64,000 bases of DNA from an uncultured Eubacteriales bacterium (GTDB taxonomy: Bacteria; Bacillota; Clostridia; Oscillospirales; CAG-272), in assembly GCA_934446365.1 (NCBI GenBank), contig CAKSDZ010000006.1:34657-98656 (forward strand), in the 5' to 3' direction. The position numbers and the translations under genes are program-made. Shown here one piece after another: positions 1 through 9,170 of this stretch (the stretch's first letter is position 1; each line of letters opens with the position of its first letter). The notes under the pieces were generated by a model, which was not told the DNA's origin, did not search any database, and saw nothing but the letters and a program-made list of their open reading frames with translations.

Positions 1-19
1 TTTACTTTGGTAAAAGATA

Positions 20-61
20 AAAATCTCCGAAAACACAATAAAAGTGTCTTCGGAGATTTTT
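20..61. terminator. Bidirectional intrinsic terminator
   Basis: Inverted repeat with arms AAAAATCTCCGA and TCGGAGATTTTT, plus an inner ACAC/GTGT extension. It is flanked by A- and T-runs, so it could stop transcription from either side. The gene it would serve on the left lies outside the window. Confidence 0.75.
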
Positions 62-183
62 TTCACTCTATTCACATGGCTGGTAAAATGCTTTATCTAA
101 AAATCAAATGATCATTATATTGTATCAGGGATAAAAAACAATTTGTATTACAAAAATTTATAAACAAAAAGGAGAAGCATCAT

Positions 184-426
184 ATGACAAATTGTGAAAT
201 CATCAGCGGGACTTATTTTGACGAGGACAACGGAGAATATCTTTCTTATGGCATTGCAGCGGAAGAGGACGGCGAAAAGATCGTAGTTGAAGATATTTCC
301 GTCAATCGGAAATTGGTCGAGGAGCTTCGTGACAGAATCCTGAAATACGGCTTGTCTTTGTGTCATTTGAAGGAATATATCTACGACTGGCTTTGCGAGG
401 TTACGGATGTGCTGCGGTCGGCATGA
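184..426 (+). CDS. Small DUF6514-like protein
   Basis: An 80-residue acidic soluble protein with no signal peptide, membrane segment or known catalytic motif. The ATG follows a good AAGGAG site at 8-9 nt. The order of a short N-terminal strand region (EDGEKIVVEDIS), a helix (KLVEELRDRIL) and a C-terminal helix (HLKEYIYDWL) resembles the small DUF6514 family found across Clostridia, whose function is unknown. A second protein of similar layout lies at 34403-34696 on the minus strand. The gene is monocistronic, with a terminator at 521-560. The family call rests on pattern memory, not on a search. Confidence 0.7.
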   Translation: MTNCEIISGTYFDEDNGEYLSYGIAAEEDGEKIVVEDISVNRKLVEELRDRILKYGLSLCHLKEYIYDWLCEVTDVLRSA

Positions 427-520
427 ACTTACATGCGCTCTTTATGGATTTATACTTGGATTAGGAAAGGAACGCTTTGATATTATACCCTTGTTATGAA
501 AACGGAAAACATTGCAAATT

Positions 521-560
521 AAAACGACTGTATCGGAGAGAGGAGATACAGTCGTTTTTT
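521..560 (+). terminator. Terminator after the 184-426 gene
   Basis: Hairpin with arms AAAACGACTGTAT and ATACAGTCGTTTT followed by a T-run. It lies between the convergent genes at 184-426 (+) and 598-1227 (-). The A-rich left flank may also let it work on the minus strand. Confidence 0.85.
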
Positions 561-597
561 TGATAAAATAAAGGGAATGCTTTTGCAGGGTTGCCGC

Positions 598-1227
598 TCA
601 GCCGCGCTTGTATACGACGGATACGTTACATTCGATCGCTACTCTGCCGTTTTCGTCAATGTCACAGCCGTTGCCGCAGAAGCGATAGCAGCCATAGTCG
701 TTGATTTCCGAAAGTCTCATGGTAAGTCCGAGCGCGGCGGCCTTGCTTTCCGCATTCTCGATGGCAAGACGGAGCGCTTCTTCCTCATAGGGCGCCGCAT
801 CTGTGACCGTATACCATGTCCCGTTGATGCCGGTAACACCGGCTTCAATCATCTTTTGCGTCAGCTCCGGTACGGAATCGACGTTGTTTGTGGTTAAGGA
901 CATGCAGCGGGAGACGGCATATTTCCCGGGATTCGGCTCCTCAAAGGCAAAGAAGGACTCCTCCGATAAATTTCCGGCATTTCCGACAAGAGCCCTTACC
1001 GCTTCGATGATTTCATCGTTTTTGACCTTGGCCGCGTCTTCCTTTTTCGCATGCGTTTCAATACAGAAATGGATGACGGCGGTATCCGCCGGAGCGAGCA
1101 CGGTGCCTTTTCCCGATATGACGGCCGTATCGGTGTCCTCATAAGCGGCGAAAACGGATGTCATCGCACCAAGAGAAAGCATGCAGGCAAGAATCAAAAC
1201 GCCTGCTCGAATGGTTAATTTTTTCAT
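598..1227 (-). CDS. Secreted SIMPL (DUF541) domain protein
   Basis: A 209-residue protein with an N-terminal signal peptide (residues 1-28, charged MKKL then a hydrophobic core, predicted cleavage after VFA). The rest matches the SIMPL/DUF541 layout: a start strand ISGKGTVLAPADTAVIHFCI, where E. coli YggE-type proteins have G.g.v...PD.A.i, and a C-terminal helix with AIENAESKAAALG, the usual 'A...A..kA..la..lG' element. Function is not settled; YggE has been linked to oxidative-stress phenotypes. Three cysteines (CYRF, NGC, ECN) near the C terminus are unusual for an exported SIMPL protein. It is probably transcribed alone. Confidence 0.8.
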   Translation of the reverse strand: MKKLTIRAGVLILACMLSLGAMTSVFAAYEDTDTAVISGKGTVLAPADTAVIHFCIETHAKKEDAAKVKNDEIIEAVRALVGNAGNLSEESFFAFEEPNPGKYAVSRCMSLTTNNVDSVPELTQKMIEAGVTGINGTWYTVTDAAPYEEEALRLAIENAESKAAALGLTMRLSEINDYGCYRFCGNGCDIDENGRVAIECNVSVVYKRG

Positions 1228-1416
1228 TCAAACAACCTCCTTTTGTCATAGCGTGCCCGGAATATGAAAAATTATGAGGAAATGGGAAAAAATTTGTTTT
1301 ATCCGAAATAAAAGGCCGGCAGCTATGTGCCGGTTTCGCAAAAGGAGACGTATCAAAAAATCTGCGGGTGTCAATATCCTGTCAAACCAAGGAACAGCCG
1401 TTTTTTGCCCCCCTGA

Positions 1417-2076
1417 TTAGTTTTTCAGAATATCGAGATAGGTGTTTCCGGCGACGATCATATGTGCCAAAAGCTTGATTTCCATCAGATCGAATGCTCG
1501 CTTGATTTCTCTTGTGGTAAAGAGGTCGTCGCTGGAAGGCAGCGCGACGCCGGAGGGATGATTGTGCGCGAGCACGGCCATGGAGGCGCGCTTGAAAAGC
1601 GCCGTCTCAATCAGGCGCCGGAGCGTGATGGCGGAGGAATTGACGGAACCCTCGTGGACCTTGACGCATTCGATCAGGTTGAATTTGTTGTCTAAGAGGA
1701 GAAGAAACACGGTTTCCACATTGATGCCGACATACTTGTTCACAAGATATTCGCCGATCTTCTCCATGCTCGAAAGGGGCGCCGTGGTATGGTTTTTTTC
1801 GAGCGCATACCGCCTTGAAAGCGCAGGCACCATTTTAATCAGCACCGCGGAATGTTCCTTGATTCCCGGGACGCTTATCAAATCGTCAAAGGAGGCGTCA
1901 AACACCTCCGAAAGCGACCCGAACCGTTCGATCAACTTGTGAGCCAGCTCATTGGTGTCTCTTTGTGGGATCGAGTAAAAGAGCAGAAGCTCCAGCACGT
2001 TGTGCGGCTCGAAATTATCGAGTCCCTCGATGAGGAACCGGCGCTTTATGCGCTCTCTGTGGTTTTCGTGTATCAT
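1417..2076 (-). CDS. radC: RadC family JAB/MPN-domain protein
   Basis: A 219-residue protein of normal family length. Residues 1-90 hold the helical/HhH-like N-terminal part (LIERFGSLSEVFDA, ISVPGIKEHSA). Residues 100-219 hold the JAB metal-binding domain, with E121 and the H-N-H-P-S-G motif at 171-176 followed by S181-S182-D183-D184, which fits the HxH...SxxD zinc ligand pattern. Despite the name, a direct role in DNA repair is not established for the family. In Clostridia it often lies near cell-shape genes; here it stands alone, divergent from the next gene. The ATG start gives the usual ERIKRRF N-terminal region. Confidence 0.93.
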   Translation of the reverse strand: MIHENHRERIKRRFLIEGLDNFEPHNVLELLLFYSIPQRDTNELAHKLIERFGSLSEVFDASFDDLISVPGIKEHSAVLIKMVPALSRRYALEKNHTTAPLSSMEKIGEYLVNKYVGINVETVFLLLLDNKFNLIECVKVHEGSVNSSAITLRRLIETALFKRASMAVLAHNHPSGVALPSSDDLFTTREIKRAFDLMEIKLLAHMIVAGNTYLDILKN

Positions 2077-2279
2077 CTGTCCCTCCGGTATCGGCTAACC
2101 CTTTCTCCTGACGGTACGTCTGTGCGAAAATGAAAAACACCGCCCGGTCTTGTGTGCCGACGATATCACAATTATATCATGTATATCGACAGTATAGCAC
2201 AAACAGACGTCGGATTCAATACTTTTTTTATCTTTATTTGCCGCAAACCGCATGGAGCTTCTTGATCGGGACAAAACTA

Positions 2280-2308
2280 TTGAAAAAATTCCGCGGTTGT
2301 GATATGAT
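2280..2308 (+). promoter_or_regulatory. Promoter for the DUF3810 gene
   Basis: TTGAAA (2280-2285), 17-nt spacer, TATGAT (2303-2308). It is the best sigma-A-type match in the region between radC and the gene starting at 2455. The remainder of 2077-2454 holds no other convincing feature. Confidence 0.55.
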
Positions 2309-2454
2309 TACTATAACAGAATCTTGATAAAATAAAGACATACATTGTGAAATCCTTCGTTTGCATAAACATTTTTCTGAATCATTACCGATCGATGGCC
2401 GTCATGGCGGATTCTCTTTTCGCCGTGGCAAAGAAGAAAGGCGGGCGGGCTTAC

Positions 2455-3567
2455 ATGAAAAAAGTATGGAAGAAAATCAAGGAATGGATTCCCCTGTGGT
2501 GTCTGATTCTTTTTGCATTTTTTATTTTGGCGCTGATTGTCGAGGCGGTATCGAAGAGAAGCCAGCCTCTCGCGGATTTTATTCACAACACCTCCGGCGT
2601 CGTAATCCGCGCGGTGCTCGCCTGGTGCACCAATCTGATTCCGTTCTCCGTGGCGGAGTACCTGCTTTTGGCGTCTCCGATTCTTGTGGGACTGATTTGT
2701 TATGCCATTATCCGCCGCGGCAGGCGTTCGGCGGTGCAGGGGGTTCGCTGCTTCGCAGGCTTTCTTTCGATCATTTCTTTGGTTTATACGCTTTTTATTT
2801 TCGGCTATGGGACGGGATATTACGGGGAAACCGTCGATGAAAAGCTTGGACTTGACCGACATGACGTGTCCGCCGAGGAATTATATGATACCGCGATCGC
2901 CTTAATCGAAAAAGCGGAGGCGGAGCTTCCTTATGTGTTTTTCCCGCAGGGAACCTATTCCGCGATGCGGTTCTCTTATGGGGAAATGAATGAAAAGCTG
3001 AATACCGCTTACAGCCGGCTTTGCGACGAATATCCGTCGATTCAAAGGCTTTATTCGCGCACCAAGCCCGTTCTGCTCAGCGAGCCTTGGACCTATACGC
3101 ATACCTCCGGCGTCTACTCCTTCTTTACGGGCGAGGCGAATGTGAACGTGAATTATCCGGATTATATCGTCATCAGCTCGGCGGCGCATGAAATGGCGCA
3201 TCAGCGCGGAATCACAAGAGAGGACGAGGCGAACTTCATCGCCTTCCTCGTCTGCACCATGAGCGACGACGCCTATGTCCGTTACAGCGGCTATGTAGAC
3301 GTTTTAAACGAGGTGATGAACAAGCTGTATTCCGCCGATACGGAGCTTTATGCGGCGGCCAGACTGCGCATGCCGGAGGAAATCAAGGCGGAATACGCTT
3401 CTTACAGCGCATTTTTCGACAAATACCGCGAAAGCACCGCCTCCAAAGTGTCCGGAACCATCAATAACGCCTATATTTCGTCCCACGGACAGCCGGCGGG
3501 CATCAAAAGCTATGGACTGGTCGTGGATTTGGTGGTGGCCTATATGCTGGACGGTGCGGATGCGTAA
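2455..3567 (+). CDS. DUF3810 family membrane protein with HExxH motif
   Basis: A 370-residue protein taken from the ATG at 2455, where a GGCGGG-like site precedes MKKVWKKIKEW; an in-frame ATG exists at 2347 but gives a non-conserved 36-residue leader. Three membrane segments are visible (about residues 13-32, 66-87 and 100-118). An extracytoplasmic domain follows, containing H245-E-M-A-H249 and the downstream REDEAN, a metalloprotease-like zinc site typical of DUF3810. The biological substrate is unknown. It lies upstream of the walRK operon, but walR has its own promoter at 3577, so co-function is not implied. Confidence 0.85.
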   Translation: MKKVWKKIKEWIPLWCLILFAFFILALIVEAVSKRSQPLADFIHNTSGVVIRAVLAWCTNLIPFSVAEYLLLASPILVGLICYAIIRRGRRSAVQGVRCFAGFLSIISLVYTLFIFGYGTGYYGETVDEKLGLDRHDVSAEELYDTAIALIEKAEAELPYVFFPQGTYSAMRFSYGEMNEKLNTAYSRLCDEYPSIQRLYSRTKPVLLSEPWTYTHTSGVYSFFTGEANVNVNYPDYIVISSAAHEMAHQRGITREDEANFIAFLVCTMSDDAYVRYSGYVDVLNEVMNKLYSADTELYAAARLRMPEEIKAEYASYSAFFDKYRESTASKVSGTINNAYISSHGQPAGIKSYGLVVDLVVAYMLDGADA

Positions 3568-3576
3568 AAATTTCTG

Positions 3577-3606
3577 TTGAATTTTAAGAAAGCTTTTGTG
3601 TATACT
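3577..3606 (+). promoter_or_regulatory. Promoter for walR operon
   Basis: TTGAAT (3577-3582), 18-nt spacer, TATACT (3601-3606), ending 32 nt before the walR start codon. Confidence 0.55.
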
Positions 3607-3638
3607 CTTGCGAATGACCGACGAAAGGGGAAATTGTT

Positions 3639-4355
3639 ATGAGTGAAAGCAAGAAAAAAATACTGGTTGTGGAGGATGAACGGAAAATCTCTCAGGTCAT
3701 TGAAATCAATCTGATGATGGCGGGATACCTGTGCGACGTGGCCTCCGACGGAGAAGAGGGGCTGCGGCTCGCGCTTTCCGGCGATTACGATTTGATTCTG
3801 CTCGACCTCATGCTCCCGAAGCGGGACGGGTTTTCCGTCTGCCGGGAAATCCGAAAGACGCTTTCCACGCCGATTATCATGGTGACGGCGAAGGAGGAAG
3901 AGGCGGACAAGATTATGGGACTCGAACTCGGTGCGGACGATTATGTCACAAAGCCGTTTTCGATTAAGGTCTTTTTGGCCAGAATCAAGGCGAATATCCG
4001 GCGGTATTCCGGCGAGGTTGTGGAAAGGGTTGCGCCTGCGGAAAGCGAAGAGGACAAAATCGTCATCCGGGAGCTTGTCATCGACAATAAAACTTATACC
4101 GTAACCAAAAACGGGCGGGAAATCGAGCTTTCCAATAAGGAATATGAGCTGCTTTATTTTCTCGCTTCCCATGCCGACGAGGTGTTTGAGCGCGAGGAGC
4201 TGCTTGTAAAGGTTTGGGGCTACGAGGGCTTTTACGGCGGTATCCGGACGGTGGATGTGACGATATCGCGTCTGCGGACGAAAATCGAGGAGGTTCCGGC
4301 GGAGCCGGAATATATCATTACCAAGCGTTCAAAGGGCTATTATATTCCGAAATAA
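3639..4355 (+). CDS. walR: OmpR/PhoB-type response regulator, WalR-like
   Basis: A 238-residue response regulator. The receiver domain (about 8-122) has the acidic pair E-D at 12-13, phospho-acceptor D56 in LILLDLMLP, T83 and K105 in VTKPF. A winged-helix domain (about 140-236) has the usual NKEYELLYFLA and GGIRTVDVTISRLRTKI segments. The three following genes (a HAMP/PAS kinase and YycH- and YycI-like proteins) identify it as the WalR/YycF type, which controls cell-wall hydrolase genes in Firmicutes. A good AAGGGG site precedes the ATG. The WalR name rests on operon context; sequence alone would also allow PhoP/PhoB. Confidence 0.88.
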   Translation: MSESKKKILVVEDERKISQVIEINLMMAGYLCDVASDGEEGLRLALSGDYDLILLDLMLPKRDGFSVCREIRKTLSTPIIMVTAKEEEADKIMGLELGADDYVTKPFSIKVFLARIKANIRRYSGEVVERVAPAESEEDKIVIRELVIDNKTYTVTKNGREIELSNKEYELLYFLASHADEVFEREELLVKVWGYEGFYGGIRTVDVTISRLRTKIEEVPAEPEYIITKRSKGYYIPK

Positions 4356-4388
4356 CGGGGCTGCGGGCTGCCGCAAAAGGGGGCTGCG

Positions 4389-6206
4389 ATGTATAAGAAT
4401 CTGCATTACAAAATCATCCTGATGTTTGTGATATTCACGATCACGCTGATGACTGCCATCGGCGTTATCATGATCGGCAGCGCCTATAATTTTTACAATA
4501 ACGATTTTATCGAGCAGATGGAGTCCGCCCTTGAACCCGGCGGGACGCTTTACGGAGAGCTGGTTTCGGCGCTCGGCGAGAGCGACAGGACGGCGCTTCA
4601 ACGGGAGATTCTCGGCTCCTATTCAAGTGTTCTCGGCATCAGCAAGTACCGGAATTACTATATTCTCGACATGAACGGGAATTTTCTGGACGGTTCGGAC
4701 GCACGGCTCGGCGCGGAGCTTGAAATGACCGACAATCTAATCTCCGCCATGGCGGGGCATGTCGGTTCGGGAAAGCAGCTGTGGACGGATTATATCGATT
4801 ATGCTGTCCCGCTGACGGACGGCGAGCATTCCTGTGTGATTTATATCAAGGATTCGCAGAATGAGGCGCGTTCCTTTTCCGTGATGATTTTTCAAATCAC
4901 GGTGCAGGCGCTGTTCATCGGGCTTGCGGTTGCGGTCGTTCTTTCGTTTTTCCTTGCGAAGGCGATCACCGCTCCGATTCAGAGCCTGACGGAGGGTGCG
5001 CAGAAAATCGCGAGGGGAGAGTTTGAAAGCGAGATACGGATTCATTCCGGAGACGAAATCGGTACGCTGACGGATGCTTTCAACAATATGAAGCACGTCT
5101 TGAAAAGTACGCTGGATGAAATCACGGGGGAACGCCAGAAGTTTGAAACGCTGTTTTTATATCTGAACGACGCGGTTTTGGCATTCGACGGTACCGGAAA
5201 GCTGATTCATATCAACAAGACCGCAAGAGAGCTGTTTCGTCTTGGCGGAGAGGACAACGCTGCCGGCGACGGAAAGCTTACCTTTTCCCGCATGATTAAA
5301 AAGTTGCAGATCGATTATAAAGAAGTTTCGGATAAATATCAGGAAAGCCGCAATTATGTCGTGCATGACGTCATCTTTGACGGGAAAGCGCTCGATATCA
5401 CGTTTGCGGAGTTCCGATATATCGAAATCAACGAAGAGAAAACCGGCATCATGTGCGTGATTCACGACATCACAAGCCGGTATGAGCTGGACAAGTCCAG
5501 ACGCGAATTTGTCGCGGATGTCTCCCACGAGCTTCGCACGCCGCTGACCAGCATCAAGGGTGCTGTGGAAACCGTGCTCGAATATCCGTCGCTGGATCCT
5601 GAGCTGCGGGATAATTTTCTTCGCATGGCGATCGAGGAGTGCGACAGGATGACGCGCATCGTATCCGACCTGCTCGTGCTGTCGAGGCTCGACAACAAGC
5701 GGATCGCGTGGAAGGTCGAGACGTTTTCGCCGGCCGCATTCTTGGATCATCTTTACGACGTGATGAGCGTCGAAGCGAAAAATCATTCCCATGAATTTAC
5801 CAGAAAATATCCGGCTGTCATGCCGGATATCACGGGGGACCGTGAGAAGCTTCAGCAGGTGCTGATCAATATTCTCTCCAATGCGATGAAATATACGCCG
5901 GACGGCGGACATATCGACCTTTCGGCGGCTCCGGCTGCGGGAGGGGTTGCCGTGCGCATTTCCGATACCGGAATCGGGATTCCTGCGGAGGATGTGCCGC
6001 GGCTGTTTGAACGCTTCTATCGTGTCGAGAAAGCGCGAACCTCCGATGCGGGCGGCACCGGACTCGGCCTTGCGATCGCCAAGGAAATCATAGATGCGCA
6101 CGGAGGAGAGATCCGCGTGGAAAGCGAGCCCGGACGCGGCACAAGTGTGTTTGTGCTCCTGCCGTATCATTCCTCGCTGGAAAACGGTGATAACCGAAAG
6201 GCATAA
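4389..6206 (+). CDS. walK: Sensor histidine kinase, WalK-like
   Basis: A 605-residue membrane kinase. TM1 is at about 8-32, an extracytoplasmic sensor at about 33-165 and TM2 at about 168-192. A HAMP domain (about 193-245, KAITAPIQSLTEGAQKIARGE) and a PAS-like domain (about 250-365) follow. The DHp domain has phospho-accepting H380 in VSHELRTPLTSIKG, and the HATPase domain has the N box (ILSNAMKYTP), G1 (ISDTGIGIP), F box (LFERFYRV) and G2 (GGTGLGLAIAKEI). The order sensor-HAMP-PAS-kinase is that of WalK/YycG. It lies 33 bp after walR and 9 bp before the yycH-like gene. Confidence 0.9.
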   Translation: MYKNLHYKIILMFVIFTITLMTAIGVIMIGSAYNFYNNDFIEQMESALEPGGTLYGELVSALGESDRTALQREILGSYSSVLGISKYRNYYILDMNGNFLDGSDARLGAELEMTDNLISAMAGHVGSGKQLWTDYIDYAVPLTDGEHSCVIYIKDSQNEARSFSVMIFQITVQALFIGLAVAVVLSFFLAKAITAPIQSLTEGAQKIARGEFESEIRIHSGDEIGTLTDAFNNMKHVLKSTLDEITGERQKFETLFLYLNDAVLAFDGTGKLIHINKTARELFRLGGEDNAAGDGKLTFSRMIKKLQIDYKEVSDKYQESRNYVVHDVIFDGKALDITFAEFRYIEINEEKTGIMCVIHDITSRYELDKSRREFVADVSHELRTPLTSIKGAVETVLEYPSLDPELRDNFLRMAIEECDRMTRIVSDLLVLSRLDNKRIAWKVETFSPAAFLDHLYDVMSVEAKNHSHEFTRKYPAVMPDITGDREKLQQVLINILSNAMKYTPDGGHIDLSAAPAAGGVAVRISDTGIGIPAEDVPRLFERFYRVEKARTSDAGGTGLGLAIAKEIIDAHGGEIRVESEPGRGTSVFVLLPYHSSLENGDNRKA

Positions 6207-6215
6207 GGAGGCGCT

Positions 6216-7682
6216 ATGCGGGATTCTGCACGAATATGGGAGATTGTGAAAACCGTGGTTTTTGCGGTTCTTCTCGTCATGCTTGTCTGCGTTTGCATTC
6301 TGTATATGCTGTCGTATCAGGGCACGTCGTCATATGGCTTTACCAAGGATACCATGAACAGGCTGAGCGGGGAATCGGTCAAATATAAATATCTGAATTA
6401 TTTTGATGCATCCTGTACGCTTCCGGATTTTATCGGCTTTTCCGACGGACGTGACAGCATCGGCTTCTCTTATGGAATCGGTGCGGTTGAAGCCGTATAT
6501 TCCGATGTCCTCCGTTTTTACGATAAGCTGTTTGGCAGCGAGGGAGAGGTGGCCGTGCTGACGCCCGAAGAGGGCGAGGCCGCTTTTTCGGAAAGCATGC
6601 GGGGAAGATATATTTATATTTCCTATTTTTGCGATCTTCCGAAATCCGTGATACTCGGAACGGCGGATCCGGATAAGATTTTTTCCGGAATATCGGGCGA
6701 ATACATCAAAGAGATTTTTATTGTCCCGGAGAAATATCTGTACGAGGGAATCACCATCGGCAAGGGCGGCGCGCCGGTTTACACATCGATTTATTCTTTT
6801 TGTGCGGTGGCGCGGGATTCGGAGGGGAATTACTATCGGTATACGACGAAGTATATTCCCGAGGCTGTCGGTGACGTGAGCTTTAACACAAATTATTATC
6901 TTTCATATAATACATCAGGGAGTGCGATGCGGTATGAGTTCGCAGCCACTATGGAAAAAGATGCTTTCCTTGAAAAATTTGGCTTTGCCGATAAGGTGAC
7001 GGATACCACGGTGATTTATGCCGACCGCTTTTCTTCAAGAGTGCTTTCTTTGGAGCGGGAGGCGCCGAGCGACGATACCATAAGGTCGATTTTGGAGGCG
7101 TTTTTCATAAATCCGGAAAAGGCTTCTTTTTATTCGGATGAAAACGGCGTAAAAATTTATTTCGACGAGGGACGCAGTGTGAGGATAACGCCGGAGGGGC
7201 GGATACAGTATACGGCACTCGGTGCGTCGGGAATCCCGTTTGAGGAGGTGTTTGGCTATCATCCGGACGGAGACGAATATGATACTTTCGATTATATCGG
7301 CGCTGCGCTCGTTGTGACCGATACATTGGAGCCTATCAGGGATTGTCTGTCCGTTACAGGGCTCTCTCTTTTTCTTTCCGATATCGAATATGACGGCAGC
7401 ACCATTCGGCTTGGCTTCGGTTTTCGGTATGGCGGCATTCCGCTTTTGCTGGGCGGAAAAGCGGATGCTGTAAGCTTTGAGATGCGCGACGGCATGATTA
7501 AGAGTATTTCGTTTGAGATGTGGAATGCCGCTGTGTCCGACGGAACGGCGCAGACGCCGGATTTTCTTTGGGCAGTGCGCAGCTATATTATGGATGCGTC
7601 CGACAAGTCTTCGCTTGTGTTTTCTTATCTGTTTTCAGAGGATAAAAGCGAGAGCGGAATCGAAATCGCGGCACTGTCGTGA
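6216..7682 (+). CDS. yycH: YycH-like regulator of WalK
   Basis: A 488-residue protein with one N-terminal membrane anchor (about residues 12-31) and a large extracytoplasmic part rich in aromatic beta-strand segments. Low-complexity motifs are absent and no catalytic motif is evident. Position between walK and a yycI-like gene, together with size and topology, match YycH, which binds WalK through its transmembrane region and modulates its activity. An AAGGAGG site overlaps the walK stop region, so translation is probably coupled. Sequence similarity in this family is low, so the call depends mainly on gene order. Confidence 0.75.
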   Translation: MRDSARIWEIVKTVVFAVLLVMLVCVCILYMLSYQGTSSYGFTKDTMNRLSGESVKYKYLNYFDASCTLPDFIGFSDGRDSIGFSYGIGAVEAVYSDVLRFYDKLFGSEGEVAVLTPEEGEAAFSESMRGRYIYISYFCDLPKSVILGTADPDKIFSGISGEYIKEIFIVPEKYLYEGITIGKGGAPVYTSIYSFCAVARDSEGNYYRYTTKYIPEAVGDVSFNTNYYLSYNTSGSAMRYEFAATMEKDAFLEKFGFADKVTDTTVIYADRFSSRVLSLEREAPSDDTIRSILEAFFINPEKASFYSDENGVKIYFDEGRSVRITPEGRIQYTALGASGIPFEEVFGYHPDGDEYDTFDYIGAALVVTDTLEPIRDCLSVTGLSLFLSDIEYDGSTIRLGFGFRYGGIPLLLGGKADAVSFEMRDGMIKSISFEMWNAAVSDGTAQTPDFLWAVRSYIMDASDKSSLVFSYLFSEDKSESGIEIAALS

Positions 7683-7698
7683 TGACGGGGGATGTGAA

Positions 7699-8616
7699 AT
7701 GAGCTGGAAAAATCTAAAAATATTGGCCATTGTCATTCTGATTGTGATGGACTCGTTCTTTCTTTTCAGCCTTATTAAAAGAACCCGTTCCGCCTGGTAT
7801 TATGACGCTGCGCTGATCGATTCGGCGATCTCGGTTTTTCGGGAAAGCAGCTTTTATGTCGACCGCAAGTTTCTTTCCGCTAAAAAGGCGTCGATTCCCG
7901 TTTATACCGGAACGGTGGAAAAAGACTTTCTTTCTGCGGTTTCACAGACACTTTCCGAGGCCGGCTATTCGGTGAAAACCGAGCTTGGCGGGACACGGTT
8001 TGTCGGCGCGCGCGGCGAATTTTTCCTTGGGAATGATTTCTCCTTTTTTTATTTTGAAAACGACAGGATAGAAAAGCCGTCGGCTATTCTTTCGGAGGGC
8101 GGTTATCTCCGACAGGAGGCCGGCGTCGGTGTGGAACGCTTTCGACAGACAGCCGAAACATTCTTGAAGGATAACGCACTGTTTTCTTCCAAAAAAGGAC
8201 TCGGATATGAAATTTGTTATACGGATTATTATCTGTCGGAGGACGGCTGTATCGTCTGTGTGATGCAGAAGCTGGACGGCAGGGATACCGAAAATCGAAT
8301 TTATCTGCTTATCATAGAAGACCGGGTCGTTGCGGCCGACGGTTCTTTCGCCATGGCGGATCCGGACAGTAAATTGTCGGCGGAGACGGTCGGTCTTATG
8401 GATATTCTGTTCTCGGAAAAAAATTATTTTGACGAGGAATATAAAGAAAGCGGAGCGGTATCGAGAGAAAACAGAATCTTGTCCTCCGTAAATTATTCCT
8501 ATGCGGTTTATTTTGATGCGGACGGACGCTTTTATTATGTGCCGATCTGTACGGTGACGTATCAAAACGGGGAATCAAGGGCTTATAATTATGTCACCGG
8601 CAAGCTTTATTCCTGA
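7699..8616 (+). CDS. yycI: YycI-like regulator of WalK
   Basis: A 305-residue protein from the ATG at 7699 (GGGGGATG site just upstream). The N-terminal MSWKNLKILAIVILIVMD resembles YycI N termini: a short W-x-x-x-K cytoplasmic tail and a single TM helix (residues 8-28). An extracytoplasmic domain follows, ending in a PepSY-like segment (YYVPICTVTYQNGESRAYN). Together with YycH it would form a membrane complex with WalK. The operon stops here. The WalJ/YycJ metallo-hydrolase and HtrA genes that usually follow are absent, and a repeat array occupies the next 560 bp. Confidence 0.75.
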   Translation: MSWKNLKILAIVILIVMDSFFLFSLIKRTRSAWYYDAALIDSAISVFRESSFYVDRKFLSAKKASIPVYTGTVEKDFLSAVSQTLSEAGYSVKTELGGTRFVGARGEFFLGNDFSFFYFENDRIEKPSAILSEGGYLRQEAGVGVERFRQTAETFLKDNALFSSKKGLGYEICYTDYYLSEDGCIVCVMQKLDGRDTENRIYLLIIEDRVVAADGSFAMADPDSKLSAETVGLMDILFSEKNYFDEEYKESGAVSRENRILSSVNYSYAVYFDADGRFYYVPICTVTYQNGESRAYNYVTGKLYS

Positions 8617-8651
8617 TCGGATTAAAAATTTAAAAAAATATAATAAATATA

Positions 8652-8680
8652 TTGGCAATTTTTAATATTTATGCTATAAT
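8652..8680 (+). promoter_or_regulatory. Promoter reading into the 93-bp repeat array
   Basis: TTGGCA (8652-8657), 17-nt spacer, TATAAT (8675-8680). The -10 box ends one base before the first repeat unit, so transcription would begin inside unit 1. Confidence 0.65.
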
Positions 8681-9170
8681 AACCCCATAAACGCGAAGCG
8701 TTTATGTTTGGCAAAGCAAAAAAGCATGTCAAAATCCCAAAAGGGTATAGATCGCTTCAAAGCAAAGCTGTGTAACCCCATAAACGCGAAGCGTTTGTGT
8801 TTGGCAAAGCAAAAAAGCATGTCAAAATCCCAAAAGGGTATAGATCGCTTCAAAGCAAAGCTGTGTAACCCCATAAACGCGAAGCGTTTATGTTTGGCAA
8901 AGCAAAAAAAGTATGGTAAAGCCCCAAAAGGGTATAGATCGCTTCAAAGTAAAGCTGTGTAACCCCATAAACGCGAAGCGTTTATGTTTGGCAAAGCAAA
9001 AAAAGCATGCCAAAGCCCCAAAAGGGTATAGATCGCTTCAAAGCAAAGCTGTGTAACCCCATAAACGCGAAGCGTTTATGTTTGGCAAAACAAAAAAGCA
9101 TGTCGAAATCCCAAAAGGGTATAGATCGCTTCAAAGTAAAGCTGTGTAACCCCATAAACGCGAAGCGTTT
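8681..9170 (+). repeat. Tandem 93/94-bp hairpin repeat array (5 full units + 1 partial)
   Basis: Units start at 8681, 8774, 8867, 8961 and 9055, and a truncated sixth starts at 9148; lengths are 93, 93, 94, 94 and 93 bp. Each unit opens with AACCCC, then a perfect hairpin ATAAACGC-GAA-GCGTTTAT, an A-rich spacer, and the conserved word AAAAGGGTATAGATCGCTTC. The one change in a hairpin arm (unit 2, A to G) keeps a G-U pair. A 31-codon frame is open through units 1-2, but the 94-bp units break it, so coding is unlikely. Upstream promoter and downstream terminator suggest one RNA of about 500 nt with regularly spaced stem-loops. No known RNA family was recognised. Confidence 0.85.

Noticed and set aside
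8681..9170. CRISPR array
   Set aside because: Units are conserved over their entire length with no variable spacers, the unit is 93-94 bp, and no cas genes are near.
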